NCBI RefSeq assembly: GCF_002374315.1
Contig: NZ_NWUX01000016.1
Coordinates: 38,392-102,391 of the forward strand
Reading direction: 5' to 3'
Length of the DNA: 64,000 nt
Source: Vreelandella nigrificans
GTDB lineage: Bacteria > Pseudomonadota > Gammaproteobacteria > Pseudomonadales > Halomonadaceae
Shown: piece by piece, positions 16,301-25,958 of the stretch
How the letters are laid out: every line of letters starts with the position of its first letter
Numbering within the stretch: the stretch's first letter is position 1
Position numbers and translations under genes: made by a program
The notes under the pieces: model-generated
Told to the model about the DNA's origin: nothing
What the model saw: only the letters and a program-made list of their open reading frames with translations
Databases searched by the model: none

Positions 16301-16659
16301 AAAGCGAGACACAATAAAGGCAAGCCAAGATGGCAGAAGGGGCCCATGTTTTGGAGATGGCGTGTCATTGATGTCAGTAATAATGTGATTTTTGTAACAA
16401 AAATGCGAATTCTAAATTATCTCCCTGTAGCCATTGATAGTGACTGAGAGAGGCGGCTTTTTTAATATAAATAATTGTAAATTAAGCAGTATATTTATAT
16501 TGATACTTAAGTATTAGCATCTATTAGTCGATGGATCGTTGCATGATCCAGATGTCTGCAGGCATTGTGATAAATAACGTGATTCGTTTAATCGTTAAAT
16601 GACAATAATAAAGTATCACGTTTTGCGCTTCCACTTCGTGACGACCAGAGGAAAGAACA
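16301..16659 (+). promoter_or_regulatory. A+T-rich promoter region of the dctPQM operon
   Basis: A 359-bp gap. It contains a 12-bp palindrome ATACTTAAGTAT near 16505, and an inverted repeat with arms AACGTGAT (16576-16583) and ATCACGTT (16615-16622). The left arm continues as TGATTCG, close to the E. coli PaaX operator core recalled from the literature. The 12-mer GTATCACGTTTT at 16613-16624 also occurs upstream of paaX at 36162. No gene is seen. Confidence 0.45.
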
Positions 16660-17733
16660 GTGAATAAAACAACAAACCTGATGATTGGCGCTATCGCCGC
16701 CGCAACGCTGAGCACCACCACCTTGGCGCAAACGACAATCACCGTGAGTACCTGGGCGGGGCCCAACCACGGTATCAACACCATGGTATGGCCAACATGG
16801 AAGGCGTGGATTGAAGAAGCGACTGAGGGCCGCGTAACGGTAGATGTGATACATGATATGGGACCTCCTGCCTCCCAGATGGAAATAGTCGCTGATGGTA
16901 TTGCCGACGCCACCTGGGTTTTCCATGGGTATAACACGGGCCGCTTTCAGCTAACCAAGCTCCCGGAATTTCCCACTTTTCAAGATTTCTCATCAGAAAA
17001 TGCATCCAGCGCTTATTGGCGCACCCACCAGGAGTACCTGGCAGCCGCTGGAGAGCACCGCGGTGTTGATGTTGTCGCTGCCGGTGTTCACGGCCCAGGA
17101 TGGATCTTCAGCAGCGAACAGTACGAGACCCTAGAAGACCTCAAGGGTAAGCGTATTCGAGTGGGCGGTGGCGTGATGGGTGATCTCTCCAATGCCTTGG
17201 AGCTGACCGGTGTTGCCCTCCCGCCTACGGGGGTTTATGAAGCAGGCTCTCAGGGCGTTATCGACGGCGCTATGCTGGTCCCTGAAGGTCTACGTAGTTT
17301 CCGGGTGGCCGAAATTTTCCCTTACACCCTTAAAGTGGATGGTGGCTTTTATCGCGGCAGCTTCACTATCGTCGTCAACCCAATGATCTGGGATGAAATG
17401 TCGCCCGAGGACCGTGAGGCCGTTGAGTCAGTCTCTGGTGAGCGCTTGTCGCGCTTGTTCGGCTACATGATGGATGTATCTGATGTGCGGGGTGTCGATT
17501 TTGCAGAAGGGCAGGGCCATACCTTTACCGAACTCAGTAGCGATGATTTAAGTACATTGCAAAGTATGAGCGACGAGATGATTACCGAATGGGCAGAGTC
17601 GGTTTCGGCAAACCGTAATGTTGATGGCATGGCGGCTATCGAATTCTTCCGCGAGCAACTTATCGCTGCCGCCGAAGAAGAGAGCATAAGCAGCCTAGTA
17701 CCCGAAAACTTAGCACCAGACGACTTAAAGTAA
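16660..17733 (+). CDS. dctP: TRAP transporter solute-binding protein DctP
   Basis: A 357-aa periplasmic receptor with a signal peptide (MNKTTNLMIGAIAAATLSTTTLA, cleaved before QTTITV) and the DctP core RVGGGVMGDLSNALEL and VVNPMIWDEM. The start is GTG with AGAGGAAAG before it. It delivers a carboxylate to the DctQM pair encoded 30 bp downstream. The ligand is unknown. Position between the homogentisate and phenylacetate clusters suggests an arylacetate or other aromatic acid. It is paralogous to the orphan protein at 2309. Confidence 0.92.
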   Translation: MNKTTNLMIGAIAAATLSTTTLAQTTITVSTWAGPNHGINTMVWPTWKAWIEEATEGRVTVDVIHDMGPPASQMEIVADGIADATWVFHGYNTGRFQLTKLPEFPTFQDFSSENASSAYWRTHQEYLAAAGEHRGVDVVAAGVHGPGWIFSSEQYETLEDLKGKRIRVGGGVMGDLSNALELTGVALPPTGVYEAGSQGVIDGAMLVPEGLRSFRVAEIFPYTLKVDGGFYRGSFTIVVNPMIWDEMSPEDREAVESVSGERLSRLFGYMMDVSDVRGVDFAEGQGHTFTELSSDDLSTLQSMSDEMITEWAESVSANRNVDGMAAIEFFREQLIAAAEEESISSLVPENLAPDDLK

Positions 17734-17763
17734 GTTCCCACTGGCGCTGTACGGAGAGCGATC

Positions 17764-18306
17764 ATGCAAACCCAAGTGACACGTGCTGCGCGCGTTAGCC
17801 GGGTTCTGCAGTTGACGTTAGAGGGGGTGGCAGGCGCTACCCTCTTTGGCATGATGCTGCTGACCACTGCTGATGTAGGTGGCCGCTACTTTTTTAATTC
17901 CCCCATTCTTGGTGCTGTTGAATTAACCCAACTGATGTTGGCGGCGCTGGTGTTTCTATCGTTGCCCGTCGTTTGCTGGCGCCAGGAGCATGTCAGTGTC
18001 GACCTCCTGGATGCTATTTTCCCTGCAAAATTGGTTTGGATACGCGAGGTGCTCGTCAATCTGATAGTGACGGCTGCTCTTTGGGTAATGGCGCAGCGCG
18101 TTTGGGCGCTGGCTGAGCGTGCCTTCTCATGGGGTGACGTGACTGAATTCCTGCGCATACCGCGTGGCTATTTGGTTGGGTTGATCGCAATCATGCTGGC
18201 GCTTTCAGCACTGTTGACGCTCATACGAGCCGTTTTCTATTTGCTCGAAGGACTCAAGGTAATCAAGCAAGGCGGCCCGTTGAGCAAAGGAGAACCCCAT
18301 GACTGA
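17764..18306 (+). CDS. dctQ: TRAP transporter small permease DctQ
   Basis: A 180-aa inner-membrane protein with four hydrophobic segments and the DctQ features TTADVGGRYFFNSPILGAVELTQ and LRIPRGYLVGLIAI. It forms the membrane complex with DctM, whose gene overlaps it by 8 bp. The start follows a GGAGAGCG ribosome site. Confidence 0.93.
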   Translation: MQTQVTRAARVSRVLQLTLEGVAGATLFGMMLLTTADVGGRYFFNSPILGAVELTQLMLAALVFLSLPVVCWRQEHVSVDLLDAIFPAKLVWIREVLVNLIVTAALWVMAQRVWALAERAFSWGDVTEFLRIPRGYLVGLIAIMLALSALLTLIRAVFYLLEGLKVIKQGGPLSKGEPHD

Positions 18307-19594
18307 AGCGTTATACGGTTTCGCAGTGTTGCTGTTTCTAGTCTTCCTGCGCGTGCCTCTGGCGTTTGCGATGGGGATCGTTGGGTTTGGAGGGTTCTAC
18401 CTGCTGACCGGCAATTGGAACGCTGCTGAAGCAATGGCGGCGCGTAGGGTAGTAGATACCGCCATGGACTATGGTTTGTCGGTTATTCCGCTGTTCATCC
18501 TAATGGGTAACTTTGTTTCTCATGCGGGATTATCAGACGCTTTGTTCAGGGCCTCTAACGGCTTTCTAGGTCACCGTAAGGGCGGTCAGGCGATGGCGAC
18601 GATCGTTGCCTGCGGCGGTTTCAGTGCCATTTGCGGTTCGAGCCTTGCTACCTGCGCCACCATGGGGCGAGTGGCCATGCCTCAGATGCGTAAGTATGGC
18701 TATAAGGATTCGCTGGCCGCCGCCTCCATTGCAGCGGGTGGCACCTTGGGAATACTGATCCCACCCAGCGTCATGCTGGTGATTTATGGCATTCTGACTG
18801 AAACCAGTATCCGTGAGCTGTTTGCGGCTGGCTTTATCCCGGGGATCCTGGGGATTTTCCTCTATATTGGTGCCATCAAGTGGGTTCTCTGGCGTGACCC
18901 CAGTGCCGGGCCCGCCGCAGAAAAAGTGCCCTGGCCAGAGCGCCTTCAGGCGTTAAAAAGCGTAGGCAGTACGCTAGCACTTTTCGTGCTAGTGATTGGC
19001 GGTATCTACCTTGGAGTGTTTACGCCCACTGAAGCTGCTGGCATTGGTGCCATGGGGGCCTTCCTGATTGCGTTGATGCGCCGCGCCTTAACGTTGGAAG
19101 TGTTAATGAATGTGCTGATGGATACCGTGCGCACAACGGCAATGCTGTTTGCTGTGGTGTTAACGGCATTGATCTTCGCCAACTTCATTAACCGCGCAGG
19201 CCTGCCTGGGGACTTACTGGCGCTGGTTAACGGCCTGAACGTAGCCCCTTTTGTGGTCATCCTGGTGATTATTGCGATCTACGTCGTGCTGGGATGCGTC
19301 TTTGAAAGTATGTCGATGATGCTACTTACGGTGCCGGTATTCTTCCCGGTAGTGGCGGGGTTAGGTTATGACCTAGTGTGGTTTGGCATTCTGGTGGTCA
19401 TTGTTATCGAGATCAGTTTGATAACGCCCCCTGTCGGAATGAACGTATTTGTGTTGAGGGCCGTATTGCCGGACGTATCAACAGGCACTATCTTCCGTGG
19501 CGTTACGCCTTTCTGGGTCGCCGGTACTATACGGGCACTGCTCGTGCTTATATTCCCCGCTATTGTGCTTTTCCTGCCGCGATTGCTGTATTAA
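18299..19594 (+). CDS. dctM: TRAP transporter large permease DctM
   Basis: A 431-aa Na+-coupled permease with about 12 hydrophobic segments. Family signatures include FLVFLRVPLAFAMGIVG, CGGFSAICGSSLATCATMGRVAMP, GGTLGILIPPSVMLVIYG, and the C-terminal ISLITPPVGMNVFVLRAVLPD. The gene overlaps dctQ by 8 bp and is the last of the operon; a strong terminator follows at 19639. Confidence 0.95.
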   Translation: MTEALYGFAVLLFLVFLRVPLAFAMGIVGFGGFYLLTGNWNAAEAMAARRVVDTAMDYGLSVIPLFILMGNFVSHAGLSDALFRASNGFLGHRKGGQAMATIVACGGFSAICGSSLATCATMGRVAMPQMRKYGYKDSLAAASIAAGGTLGILIPPSVMLVIYGILTETSIRELFAAGFIPGILGIFLYIGAIKWVLWRDPSAGPAAEKVPWPERLQALKSVGSTLALFVLVIGGIYLGVFTPTEAAGIGAMGAFLIALMRRALTLEVLMNVLMDTVRTTAMLFAVVLTALIFANFINRAGLPGDLLALVNGLNVAPFVVILVIIAIYVVLGCVFESMSMMLLTVPVFFPVVAGLGYDLVWFGILVVIVIEISLITPPVGMNVFVLRAVLPDVSTGTIFRGVTPFWVAGTIRALLVLIFPAIVLFLPRLLY

Positions 19595-19917
19595 AAAGGC
19601 GCTATTAGTGCGGTTCTATGAACCTTCTCGCTAAACAAACGGATGACAGAGCGTATGCCCTGTCATCCGTTTTTTGTTGCCACTATTCGGCAGGCATGAG
19701 GCGAGGCAGGCGGCGTAAGCTAAACCGTTTCGCACACACCCAACCCAGCAGCGCTGCGCGCTGCTTTTGCGCCGGGCCGCCGCGGCGGGTGCGCTTCGCC
19801 TACCACGCACTACACTTTCTGAAAAAGTTCGAGGGTTGTATACATCGTAGCGCGGGTAACGCATGGCGAGGGACGAGCCTTAAGGCACCCGCGACGGTGG
19901 CTGTATTGGCTGGGGCG
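19595..19917. other. Gap between convergent dctM and paaZ: terminator plus G+C-rich palindromic stretch
   Basis: A 323-bp gap. After the terminator at 19639-19676, a stretch near 19745-19815 is rich in short perfect palindromes (GCAGCGCTGC, CCGCCGCGGCGG) and a GTGCG...CGCAC hairpin. It resembles a repetitive extragenic element or a decayed copy. No convincing coding frame is present. Confidence 0.4.
19639..19676 (+). terminator. Intrinsic terminator of dctPQM
   Basis: An 11-bp perfect stem (ACGGATGACAG at 19639-19649 with CTGTCATCCGT at 19660-19670), a 10-base loop and a run of six T. Confidence 0.9.
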
Positions 19918-21960
19918 TTACTGCCGCTTTGCCACCAGCGTTAGAATGTCGTAGCTGGCGACTAGTTCATCGTTTTGATTGGTCACCGCTACGTCCCACA
20001 TCACCACACCTTGTGGGTGGCCATCAGGAGATGTCCGGCCCTGATCAATCTTGCGCTTACAGGTTAGGCGGGCGCGGATAGTGTCGCCGACCAACACAGG
20101 TGTAATAAAGCGCAGCGTATCCAGGCCATAGTTAGCCAGTACAGGGCCTTCGCCTGGGTAAACGAATAGACCCGCAGCGGCAGACAGCACAAAGTAGCCG
20201 TGGGCAATGCGTTGGCCGAACTGGGTCTCTTTGGCGGCAATGTCGTCGAAGTGCATATAGAAGTGGTCGCCGGAGAGGCAGCCAAAGTTGACGATGTCGG
20301 CTTCAGTGACGGTACGGCGGTGGGTTAGCAGTGACTCGCCGACTTGCAGATCGTCAAAATGGCGACGGAACGGGTGGACGTCATTCTCGATAACCTTGGC
20401 GCCACGCACGTACTCCCCTGTCACCGCCGCTACCATGGTTGGAGAGCCCTGGATGGCAGTACGCTGTAGATAGTGGTGAACCGCACGAATGCCGCCGAGT
20501 TCCTCACCGCCACCTGCGCGACCGGGCCCGCCATGTTTTAGCATCGGTAGTGGGGAGCCGTGGCCAGTGGATTCCTTTGATGCCTGGGCATCCAGAATCT
20601 GCAGCCGGCCGTGCTGGGCGGCCAAAACGGGGATCATTTCAGCCGCAATGGCGGGGTCTTTTGTGGTCAGCGTGGTCACTAAGCTGCCCTTGCCCTTGGC
20701 GGCGATGGCCAGAGCTTCATCGATGCCGCTGTAGGGCATTAGCGTCGCGACGGGGCCAAAGGCTTCAATGTCGTGAGCGCCGCCGTCGTTCAGCGGATTA
20801 CGGCTGATCAACAGGTGGGGAGTGATGAAAGCGCCGTTTTCCACACCCTGGCCGACAGGCTTGACGCTGCCGTCTCTGCCGAAGACGCACTCACTGGTCT
20901 CTAGTAGCTGTTCAATTGCATGATTAACGTCTCTCAATTGGTCACGGGAAGAGAGCGCGCCCATGCGCACGCCTTCCTCGTGGGGGTCACCTACCACGAT
21001 CTTGGCAAGCCGCCCCTTAATGCTGTCTGCTAATGCATCCATGTGTTCAGCGGGCACTAACACCCGGCGGATCGCGGTACATTTTTGGCCCGCTTTGGCG
21101 GTCATCTCTTTGACGACCTCTTTGGCGAAAATCTCGAACTCTTCGTCTTCCGGGCTAATATCTGGTGCCATGATGGCGCTGTTAAGAGAGTCGGCCTCGG
21201 CGTTGAACGGGATGCTTTTCGCCATGATGTTCGGGTGGCTTTTCAGCTTCAGTGCAGTGCTCGCCGAGCCAGTAAAGGTGACAAAGTCCTGCTCTTCCAG
21301 GTGATCCAATAAGTCACCCGCACCACCGATGATCAGTTGCAGGGCTCCCTTGGGCAGTAGACCAGAGTCATTAATCACTCTTACGGCCGCTTCGGCCAGA
21401 TAGCTGGTGGCGGTTGCTGGTTTAAAGATACACGGCATACCGGCCAAAAAGGCGGGGGCGAACTTCTCCAGCATGCCCCAGATGGGGAAGTTAAACGCAT
21501 TAATATGCACAGAGACGCCGCGGCGGGGCACCAGAATATGGGTGCCATTGAAGTGGTTATCCTTACCTAGTTGGGTCACCGGGCCTTCATGGGCCACATT
21601 GCCGGAGGGCAGTTCCTTGCGGCCCGTGGAGGCGTAGGTAAATAGGGTGCCGAAACCGCCGTCGATGTCGATCCAGGAGTCGGCTTTGGTGCAGCCGGTA
21701 TGGTGGGAGATGGCGTAGAGCTCATGCTTGTGCTCCTGGATATAGGTCGCCAGCTCTTTAAGAATGGCGGCCCGCTGCTGGAAGTCCAGTGCCAGCATAT
21801 TTTTTACGCCGGTGTTGCGGGCGTACTCCACCGCTTCGGCAAAGTTGATGTTTTCTGCGTGAGTATGTGCAACGGTTGTGCCATTGATGGCGCTTAGCAG
21901 TGCTTTGGCTTCGGTGTTCCCGAACCACTGGCCTGCAATGTAACTCTGTAAAACTGGCAT
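19918..21960 (-). CDS. paaZ: Oxepin-CoA hydrolase / 3-oxo-5,6-dehydrosuberyl-CoA semialdehyde dehydrogenase
   Basis: A 680-aa bifunctional enzyme. It opens the oxepin-CoA ring hydrolytically and then oxidises the resulting aldehyde with NADP+. The N-terminal aldehyde dehydrogenase domain (about 1-510) has the catalytic Cys in [15 protein letters not shown] and the Glu in [13 protein letters not shown]. The C-terminal MaoC-type hotdog domain (about 535-680) has [20 protein letters not shown] and [14 protein letters not shown]. Both parts are complete. It is the last gene of paaABCDEZ, 112 bp after paaE, and that gap contains a 13-bp tandem repeat. Confidence 0.97.
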   Translation of the reverse strand: MPVLQSYIAGQWFGNTEAKALLSAINGTTVAHTHAENINFAEAVEYARNTGVKNMLALDFQQRAAILKELATYIQEHKHELYAISHHTGCTKADSWIDIDGGFGTLFTYASTGRKELPSGNVAHEGPVTQLGKDNHFNGTHILVPRRGVSVHINAFNFPIWGMLEKFAPAFLAGMPCIFKPATATSYLAEAAVRVINDSGLLPKGALQLIIGGAGDLLDHLEEQDFVTFTGSASTALKLKSHPNIMAKSIPFNAEADSLNSAIMAPDISPEDEEFEIFAKEVVKEMTAKAGQKCTAIRRVLVPAEHMDALADSIKGRLAKIVVGDPHEEGVRMGALSSRDQLRDVNHAIEQLLETSECVFGRDGSVKPVGQGVENGAFITPHLLISRNPLNDGGAHDIEAFGPVATLMPYSGIDEALAIAAKGKGSLVTTLTTKDPAIAAEMIPVLAAQHGRLQILDAQASKESTGHGSPLPMLKHGGPGRAGGGEELGGIRAVHHYLQRTAIQGSPTMVAAVTGEYVRGAKVIENDVHPFRRHFDDLQVGESLLTHRRTVTEADIVNFGCLSGDHFYMHFDDIAAKETQFGQRIAHGYFVLSAAAGLFVYPGEGPVLANYGLDTLRFITPVLVGDTIRARLTCKRKIDQGRTSPDGHPQGVVMWDVAVTNQNDELVASYDILTLVAKRQ

Positions 21961-21991
21961 TGAGCGTTCTCCCGCCCGTCTTTTTGGGATC

Positions 21992-22043
21992 AGTTGTTGG
22001 TATGAGCTGTTGGTATGAGCTGTTGGTATCAGTTGTTGATATC
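21992..22043. repeat. 13-bp tandem repeat, four units, between paaE and paaZ
   Basis: Four adjoining 13-bp units (AGTTGTTGGTATG, AGCTGTTGGTATG, AGCTGTTGGTATC, AGTTGTTGATATC) fill most of the gap inside the paaABCDEZ operon. Confidence 0.85.
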
Positions 22044-22072
22044 AGGGTAAATAAAACCGACGTTACTGCCGG

Positions 22073-23155
22073 TTACACATCGTCATAGTCGAGTACGACC
22101 TTGTCGCTGATCGGGTAGCATTGGCAGGACAGCACGTAGCCGGCATCGATTTCGTAATCTTCCAGGGCGAAATTGGCATCCATTTCCACCTCTCCTTCGA
22201 TGACTTTTGACTTGCAGGTGGAGCACACCCCAGCCTTGCATGAGAAAGGAATATCCGCGCCGTGCTCGTTACCTGCGTCCAGAATGCTCTGGGTATTGCG
22301 GGGCAGGTTATATTCAATGGTGCGGCCGTCGATGATCACTTTGATGTGTGAGGTTTCGGTATCCACTTGACCCACCTTCGCCGCCTGGCGGCGCTTGGCA
22401 CCAGCCGTCGGTAGCCCCGCAGTGAACAGCTCAAAGTGCACTTTTTCCTTGGATAAACCGTGTTGGGTGAGAACATCACGCACTGTTTCGGTCATTTCTT
22501 GCGGGCCGCAGATGAAAGCAGCATCGAGCTTGGGTACGTCTACCCAGCGGTCAAACAGGGCGTTGCACTTGTCGGCATCTATGCGCCCGTTATATAGATC
22601 GATTTCTTGTTTCTCGCGGCTGAACACGTAAATAATGTTGAGGCGTTCCAGGTAGCGATCCTTGAGATCCTGAAGGCGTTCGCGAAACAGCGTTCCCGTG
22701 GTGGAGCGATTACCATAGATCACGGTAAAGCGGCTGTTTGGCTCGCTTTCCAGCGTGGTGGAAACAATCGACATAATGGGCGTGACGCCACTGCCGGCAG
22801 TCACCGCCAAATAGTGTCCTTCGCGGCTGGGGTCGAGCGGTACGAAGAACTTGCCTTGTGGTGGCATTACTTCCAGGTTGTCGCCGGGCTGCAGTTGCTG
22901 GTTGGCAAAGGTGGAAAAACTGCCGCCCGGCACCAGCTTGACGGCGACTCTCAGCTCATGTTCGTGGACACCGGTGCAAATCGAGTAGGAACGACGGACT
23001 TCCTCACCTTCGATGTCATGGCGCAGCGTTAGGTACTGCCCTTGGGTAAAGCGAAAGGCGTCCAACAGGTCATCGGGAACGTCGAAGGCAATGGAAACGG
23101 CATCATGGGTTTCCTTGCGCACATCCTTGACGGTTAGGGCGTGAAATCGGCTCAT
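22073..23155 (-). CDS. paaE: Phenylacetyl-CoA epoxidase reductase subunit PaaE
   Basis: A 360-aa NADPH-dependent reductase that passes electrons to the PaaAC epoxidase. Ferredoxin-reductase FAD domain: RRSYSICTGV near residue 57. NAD(P) domain: AVTAGSGVTPIMSIV near 120. C-terminal plant-type [2Fe-2S] domain: CKAGVCSTC plus a later Cys, near 300-340. The start at 23155 (MSRFHALTVKDV) matches known PaaE N-termini. An upstream in-frame start at 23275 would lie within paaD. Confidence 0.96.
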   Translation of the reverse strand: MSRFHALTVKDVRKETHDAVSIAFDVPDDLLDAFRFTQGQYLTLRHDIEGEEVRRSYSICTGVHEHELRVAVKLVPGGSFSTFANQQLQPGDNLEVMPPQGKFFVPLDPSREGHYLAVTAGSGVTPIMSIVSTTLESEPNSRFTVIYGNRSTTGTLFRERLQDLKDRYLERLNIIYVFSREKQEIDLYNGRIDADKCNALFDRWVDVPKLDAAFICGPQEMTETVRDVLTQHGLSKEKVHFELFTAGLPTAGAKRRQAAKVGQVDTETSHIKVIIDGRTIEYNLPRNTQSILDAGNEHGADIPFSCKAGVCSTCKSKVIEGEVEMDANFALEDYEIDAGYVLSCQCYPISDKVVLDYDDV

Positions 23156-23174
23156 GGGAAATGGTCTCGTCGTT

Positions 23175-23774
23175 TTACAGACACTTGAAATAATCAAAAG
23201 GCTCCAGGCAGTCGCGGCAGCGGTAGAGCGCCTTGCAAGCCGTGGAGCCGAATTCGCTGACACGTTCGGTGGCATTGCTGCCGCATAAAGGGCAAGGCAC
23301 TACCGGGTCGGGTTGGCCGGTTAGGCTACGCTTGCTGGCGCTTCCCACCGGCGGCGCGATGCCGTAGGCGCGCAATTTTTCGCGCCCAGTTTCGGTCAGC
23401 CAGTCGGTTGTCCAAGCGGGTGATAGGCGGCGCTGAATCAGCGGGTCTGAGTAGCCAGCAGCCACCAGCGCTTCATGGATATGCTGCTCAATAACTTCCG
23501 TGGCCGGGCAGCCGGAGTAGGTCGGCGTCACGCTGACCGCTAGCCGACCATCAACCCAATCGATATCCCGCACAATTCCCAGCTCAACCACGCTGACCAC
23601 CGGTACTTCCGGGTCTGGCACTTCCTGCAAAACGGCCAGCACGGCTTCAACATCGCCTTCGTCACCGGCTGGCGGCAGGCCGCTGCGGTCGCTACCGATC
23701 AAGTCACTGGAGGGCCAGTCATCGGTAAGTCTGTTATCGATAGGCGCAGACGGATGGTTACCAGACGGTCGCAT
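23175..23774 (-). CDS. paaD: PaaD, assembly/Fe-S protein of the phenylacetyl-CoA epoxidase system
   Basis: A 199-aa protein required for activity of the PaaABCE epoxidase, probably in cluster maturation. The N-terminal MIP18/DUF59 domain has VPDPEVPVVSVVELGIVRDI and YSGCPATEVIE. The C-terminal zinc-ribbon-like part has CPLCGS and CRDCLEPFDYFKC. The ATG at 23774 overlaps the paaC end by 17 bp; it gives about 35 residues before the conserved domain, somewhat longer than E. coli PaaD. A shorter start cannot be excluded. Confidence 0.92.
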   Translation of the reverse strand: MRPSGNHPSAPIDNRLTDDWPSSDLIGSDRSGLPPAGDEGDVEAVLAVLQEVPDPEVPVVSVVELGIVRDIDWVDGRLAVSVTPTYSGCPATEVIEQHIHEALVAAGYSDPLIQRRLSPAWTTDWLTETGREKLRAYGIAPPVGSASKRSLTGQPDPVVPCPLCGSNATERVSEFGSTACKALYRCRDCLEPFDYFKCL

Positions 23775-24597
23775 CGGGATATGCCCTCGGCAGATATTGC
23801 ATTTCCGCCAATAGAAAGCCCAGGTGCTCGGTGTGATGGCCAACTTTACCGCCGGTATACATCCAGGCGTCGTAGGCAGGGCGTGACAAGGTGGCTTCTT
23901 CAAGTACCTCTTCCACGGTGACTTTCCAGCGGGTGGCCAGCGTGTCTGGGTCTGGCGCAATGCCGGCTTCCAGCATGGCCTGATCAATCTCGTCGATCTG
24001 CAATAGCTCGCCGGTGAACTGCCACAGATTATCGAGGGCACGCTGCATGCGGGCATGGCTCTCTTCAGTGCCATCGCCCAGGCGAATAACCCACTCAGAG
24101 GAGCGGCGTAGATGATACGTCGCTTCTTTTAGCGACTTGGCCGCCACTTCAGCAATGCGCGGGTCGTTGGCGTGGGTCAGCCCCTCAAGCAAGTGTACGT
24201 GCCAGGCATCGAATAGAAACTGGCGCCCCATGATGTCGGCGAAGTCGCCGTTGGGTTGTTCGACGAGCAACAGGTTACGGAAGTCTTGAGCGTCGCGACG
24301 AAAGGCCAGATGGTCGGCATCGATCTTGTCAGCCATCAGTTCAGAAGCCATCAGTTCAGAAACATAGCCCAGCCAGTTGCGTGCCTGACCGAAGAGGTCG
24401 AGACCCACGTTCATTAAGGCCAGCTCCTCTTCCAGCGCTGGGGCCTTGCCGCACAGTTGCGCGTGGCGCTGGCCGAGTATCAATGCGTTGTCGCCAAGGC
24501 GCAGCAGGTAATCGATCAACGGTGTTTGTGTTTTTTGAGCTGTGTTTTTCTGAGCCGAGCTTCGATGAGCCGCGCTTTGATGAGATATGTTTTGCAT
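23758..24597 (-). CDS. paaC: Phenylacetyl-CoA epoxidase structural subunit PaaC
   Basis: A 279-aa ferritin-like helical subunit that supports the catalytic PaaA. Conserved stretches are LLRLGDNALILGQRHAQLCG, LMNVGLDLFGQARNWL, and RRSSEWVIRLGDGTEESH. The ATG at 24597 follows AGGGAGG by five bases; a GTG lies one codon earlier. The N-terminal tail (about residues 5-22) is rich in Ala, Ser, His and Gln and is encoded by locally repetitive DNA. A perfect 15-bp duplication at 24331-24360 adds a repeated SELMA segment within the fold. Confidence 0.95.
   Translation of the reverse strand: MQNISHQSAAHRSSAQKNTAQKTQTPLIDYLLRLGDNALILGQRHAQLCGKAPALEEELALMNVGLDLFGQARNWLGYVSELMASELMADKIDADHLAFRRDAQDFRNLLLVEQPNGDFADIMGRQFLFDAWHVHLLEGLTHANDPRIAEVAAKSLKEATYHLRRSSEWVIRLGDGTEESHARMQRALDNLWQFTGELLQIDEIDQAMLEAGIAPDPDTLATRWKVTVEEVLEEATLSRPAYDAWMYTGGKVGHHTEHLGFLLAEMQYLPRAYPDATVW
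24331..24360. repeat. Perfect in-frame 15-bp duplication inside paaC
   Basis: AGCCATCAGTTCAGA occurs twice in immediate succession (24331-24345 and 24346-24360) and keeps the reading frame. It duplicates five residues (SELMA, then SELMA). Confidence 0.9.
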
Positions 24598-24608
24598 CAC
24601 TGCCTCCC

Positions 24609-24890
24609 TTACATGTGGCCGACTTCTTTCGGCAGTTTGTAGAAGGATGCGTGGCGATAGACCTTATCGTTAGACGGGTCGAACAGCGGCTCTTTCTCAT
24701 CGGGAGAAGAGGCCGTGATTTCGCTGGCCGGAACCACCCAGATGCTCACCCCTTCATTGCGACGGGTGTAAAGCTCGCGGGCGTTTTCAATGGCCATGCG
24801 GCGATCGGCGGCGTGTACGCTACCAACGTGCTTGTGATTAAGGCCGTGCTTGCTGCGTATAAAAACTTCGAAGAGGGGCCAGTCAGCCAT
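24609..24890 (-). CDS. paaB: Phenylacetyl-CoA epoxidase subunit PaaB
   Basis: A 93-aa small subunit bridging PaaAC dimers in the epoxidase complex. The sequence WPLFEVFIRSKHGLNHKHVGS, YTRRNEGVSIWVVPASEI and KVYRHASFYKLP is characteristic. The start taken is ATG at 24890 (MADWPLF), matching family length; an upstream TTG at 24911 would add seven residues. It lies 81 bp after paaA and 11 bp before paaC. Confidence 0.95.
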   Translation of the reverse strand: MADWPLFEVFIRSKHGLNHKHVGSVHAADRRMAIENARELYTRRNEGVSIWVVPASEITASSPDEKEPLFDPSNDKVYRHASFYKLPKEVGHM

Positions 24891-24971
24891 GAGGAAAGCC
24901 TCTGTGGTCAAAGGAGCCCCGTGTCGCAGGGCTCTCGATTGTTTTAAGAATCAAAAATCAGGTCTTAAGAA

Positions 24972-25958
24972 TCAGGCCGCTCGGCGTTGTCGTTTGGCGG
25001 CATGAGCCACGGCGGCTTCACGAACCCAGGCACCGTTATCAATGGCGTTACGGCGTGCCTCTACACGCTCGCGGTTGCAGGGGCCGTTGCCCTTGACTAC
25101 ATCGAAGAACTCTTGCCAATCGATTGCACCGAACTCGTAGTGGCCGGTCTCTTGGTTATATTTGAGATCCTGATCCGGAGCAGTGCAGCCCAGTAGCTCA
25201 AGCTGCGGCACGGTTTGGTCAAGGAAGCGCTGGCGCAGCTCATCGTTGCTGTGGCGCTTGATCTTCCAGGCCATTGACTGGGCGCTGTTGGGAGAGTTTT
25301 CGTCGGATGGGCCGAACATCATCAGGGCTGGCCACCAGAAGCGGTTAATGGAGTCCTGCACCATGGCTTTTTGGTCGTCAGTGCCTTCTTGCATCATGGT
25401 CAGCAGAATCTGATACCCCTGGCGCTGGTGGAAGCTCTCTTCCTTACACACACGAATCATGGCGCGTGCATAGGGGCCGTAAGAGGTGCGCTGTAGCGGT
25501 ACCTGATTGACGATTGCAGCGCCATCGACCAACCAGCCAATCGTGCCCATATCAGCCCAGTTGAGTGTTGGGTAGTTGAAGATGCTGGAGTACTTGGCGC
25601 GGCCGTCGTGAAGCTTGTCGATCTCTTCGTCGCGGTCGGCACCCAGGGTTTCCATGGCGCTATAGAGATACAGGCCGTGACCTGCCTCATCCTGAATTTT
25701 GGCCATTAGCTGTAGCTTGCGCTTGAGCGTTGGCGCCCGTGTCAGCCAGTTGCCTTCCGGCAGCATACCGACGATTTCTGAGTGGGCGTGTTGCGAGATC
25801 TGGCGGATCAGGGTCTTGCGATAGGCATCCGGCATCCAGTTCTTTGGCTCTATCTTGATTTCATCATTGATGCGCTCCTGGAACTGGCGTTCCTCAGGGC
25901 TCATCTCATCAAGCGTTCTGAGCTTGCTGGTACCGGTTTCAACGAGCTGCGCGTACAT
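24972..25958 (-). CDS. paaA: Phenylacetyl-CoA 1,2-epoxidase catalytic subunit PaaA
   Basis: A 328-aa di-iron oxygenase subunit that epoxidises the ring of phenylacetyl-CoA. Diagnostic features are the family motif [20 protein letters not shown], the di-iron EAGH motif in [16 protein letters not shown], and [14 protein letters not shown]. It is the first gene of paaABCDEZ; GGAGG precedes the ATG. The long upstream gap holds its promoter and repeated TGTGTCRCT elements. Confidence 0.97.
   Translation of the reverse strand: MYAQLVETGTSKLRTLDEMSPEERQFQERINDEIKIEPKNWMPDAYRKTLIRQISQHAHSEIVGMLPEGNWLTRAPTLKRKLQLMAKIQDEAGHGLYLYSAMETLGADRDEEIDKLHDGRAKYSSIFNYPTLNWADMGTIGWLVDGAAIVNQVPLQRTSYGPYARAMIRVCKEESFHQRQGYQILLTMMQEGTDDQKAMVQDSINRFWWPALMMFGPSDENSPNSAQSMAWKIKRHSNDELRQRFLDQTVPQLELLGCTAPDQDLKYNQETGHYEFGAIDWQEFFDVVKGNGPCNRERVEARRNAIDNGAWVREAAVAHAAKRQRRAA

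Noticed and set aside
19745..19815. Insertion-sequence remnant beside paaZ
   Set aside because: Only short G+C-rich palindromes are seen; there is no transposase frame, terminal inverted repeat or target duplication.
23775..24074. N-terminal 100-residue extension of PaaD
   Set aside because: It is a frame-shifted reading of paaC; PaaD homology begins after the ATG at 23774.
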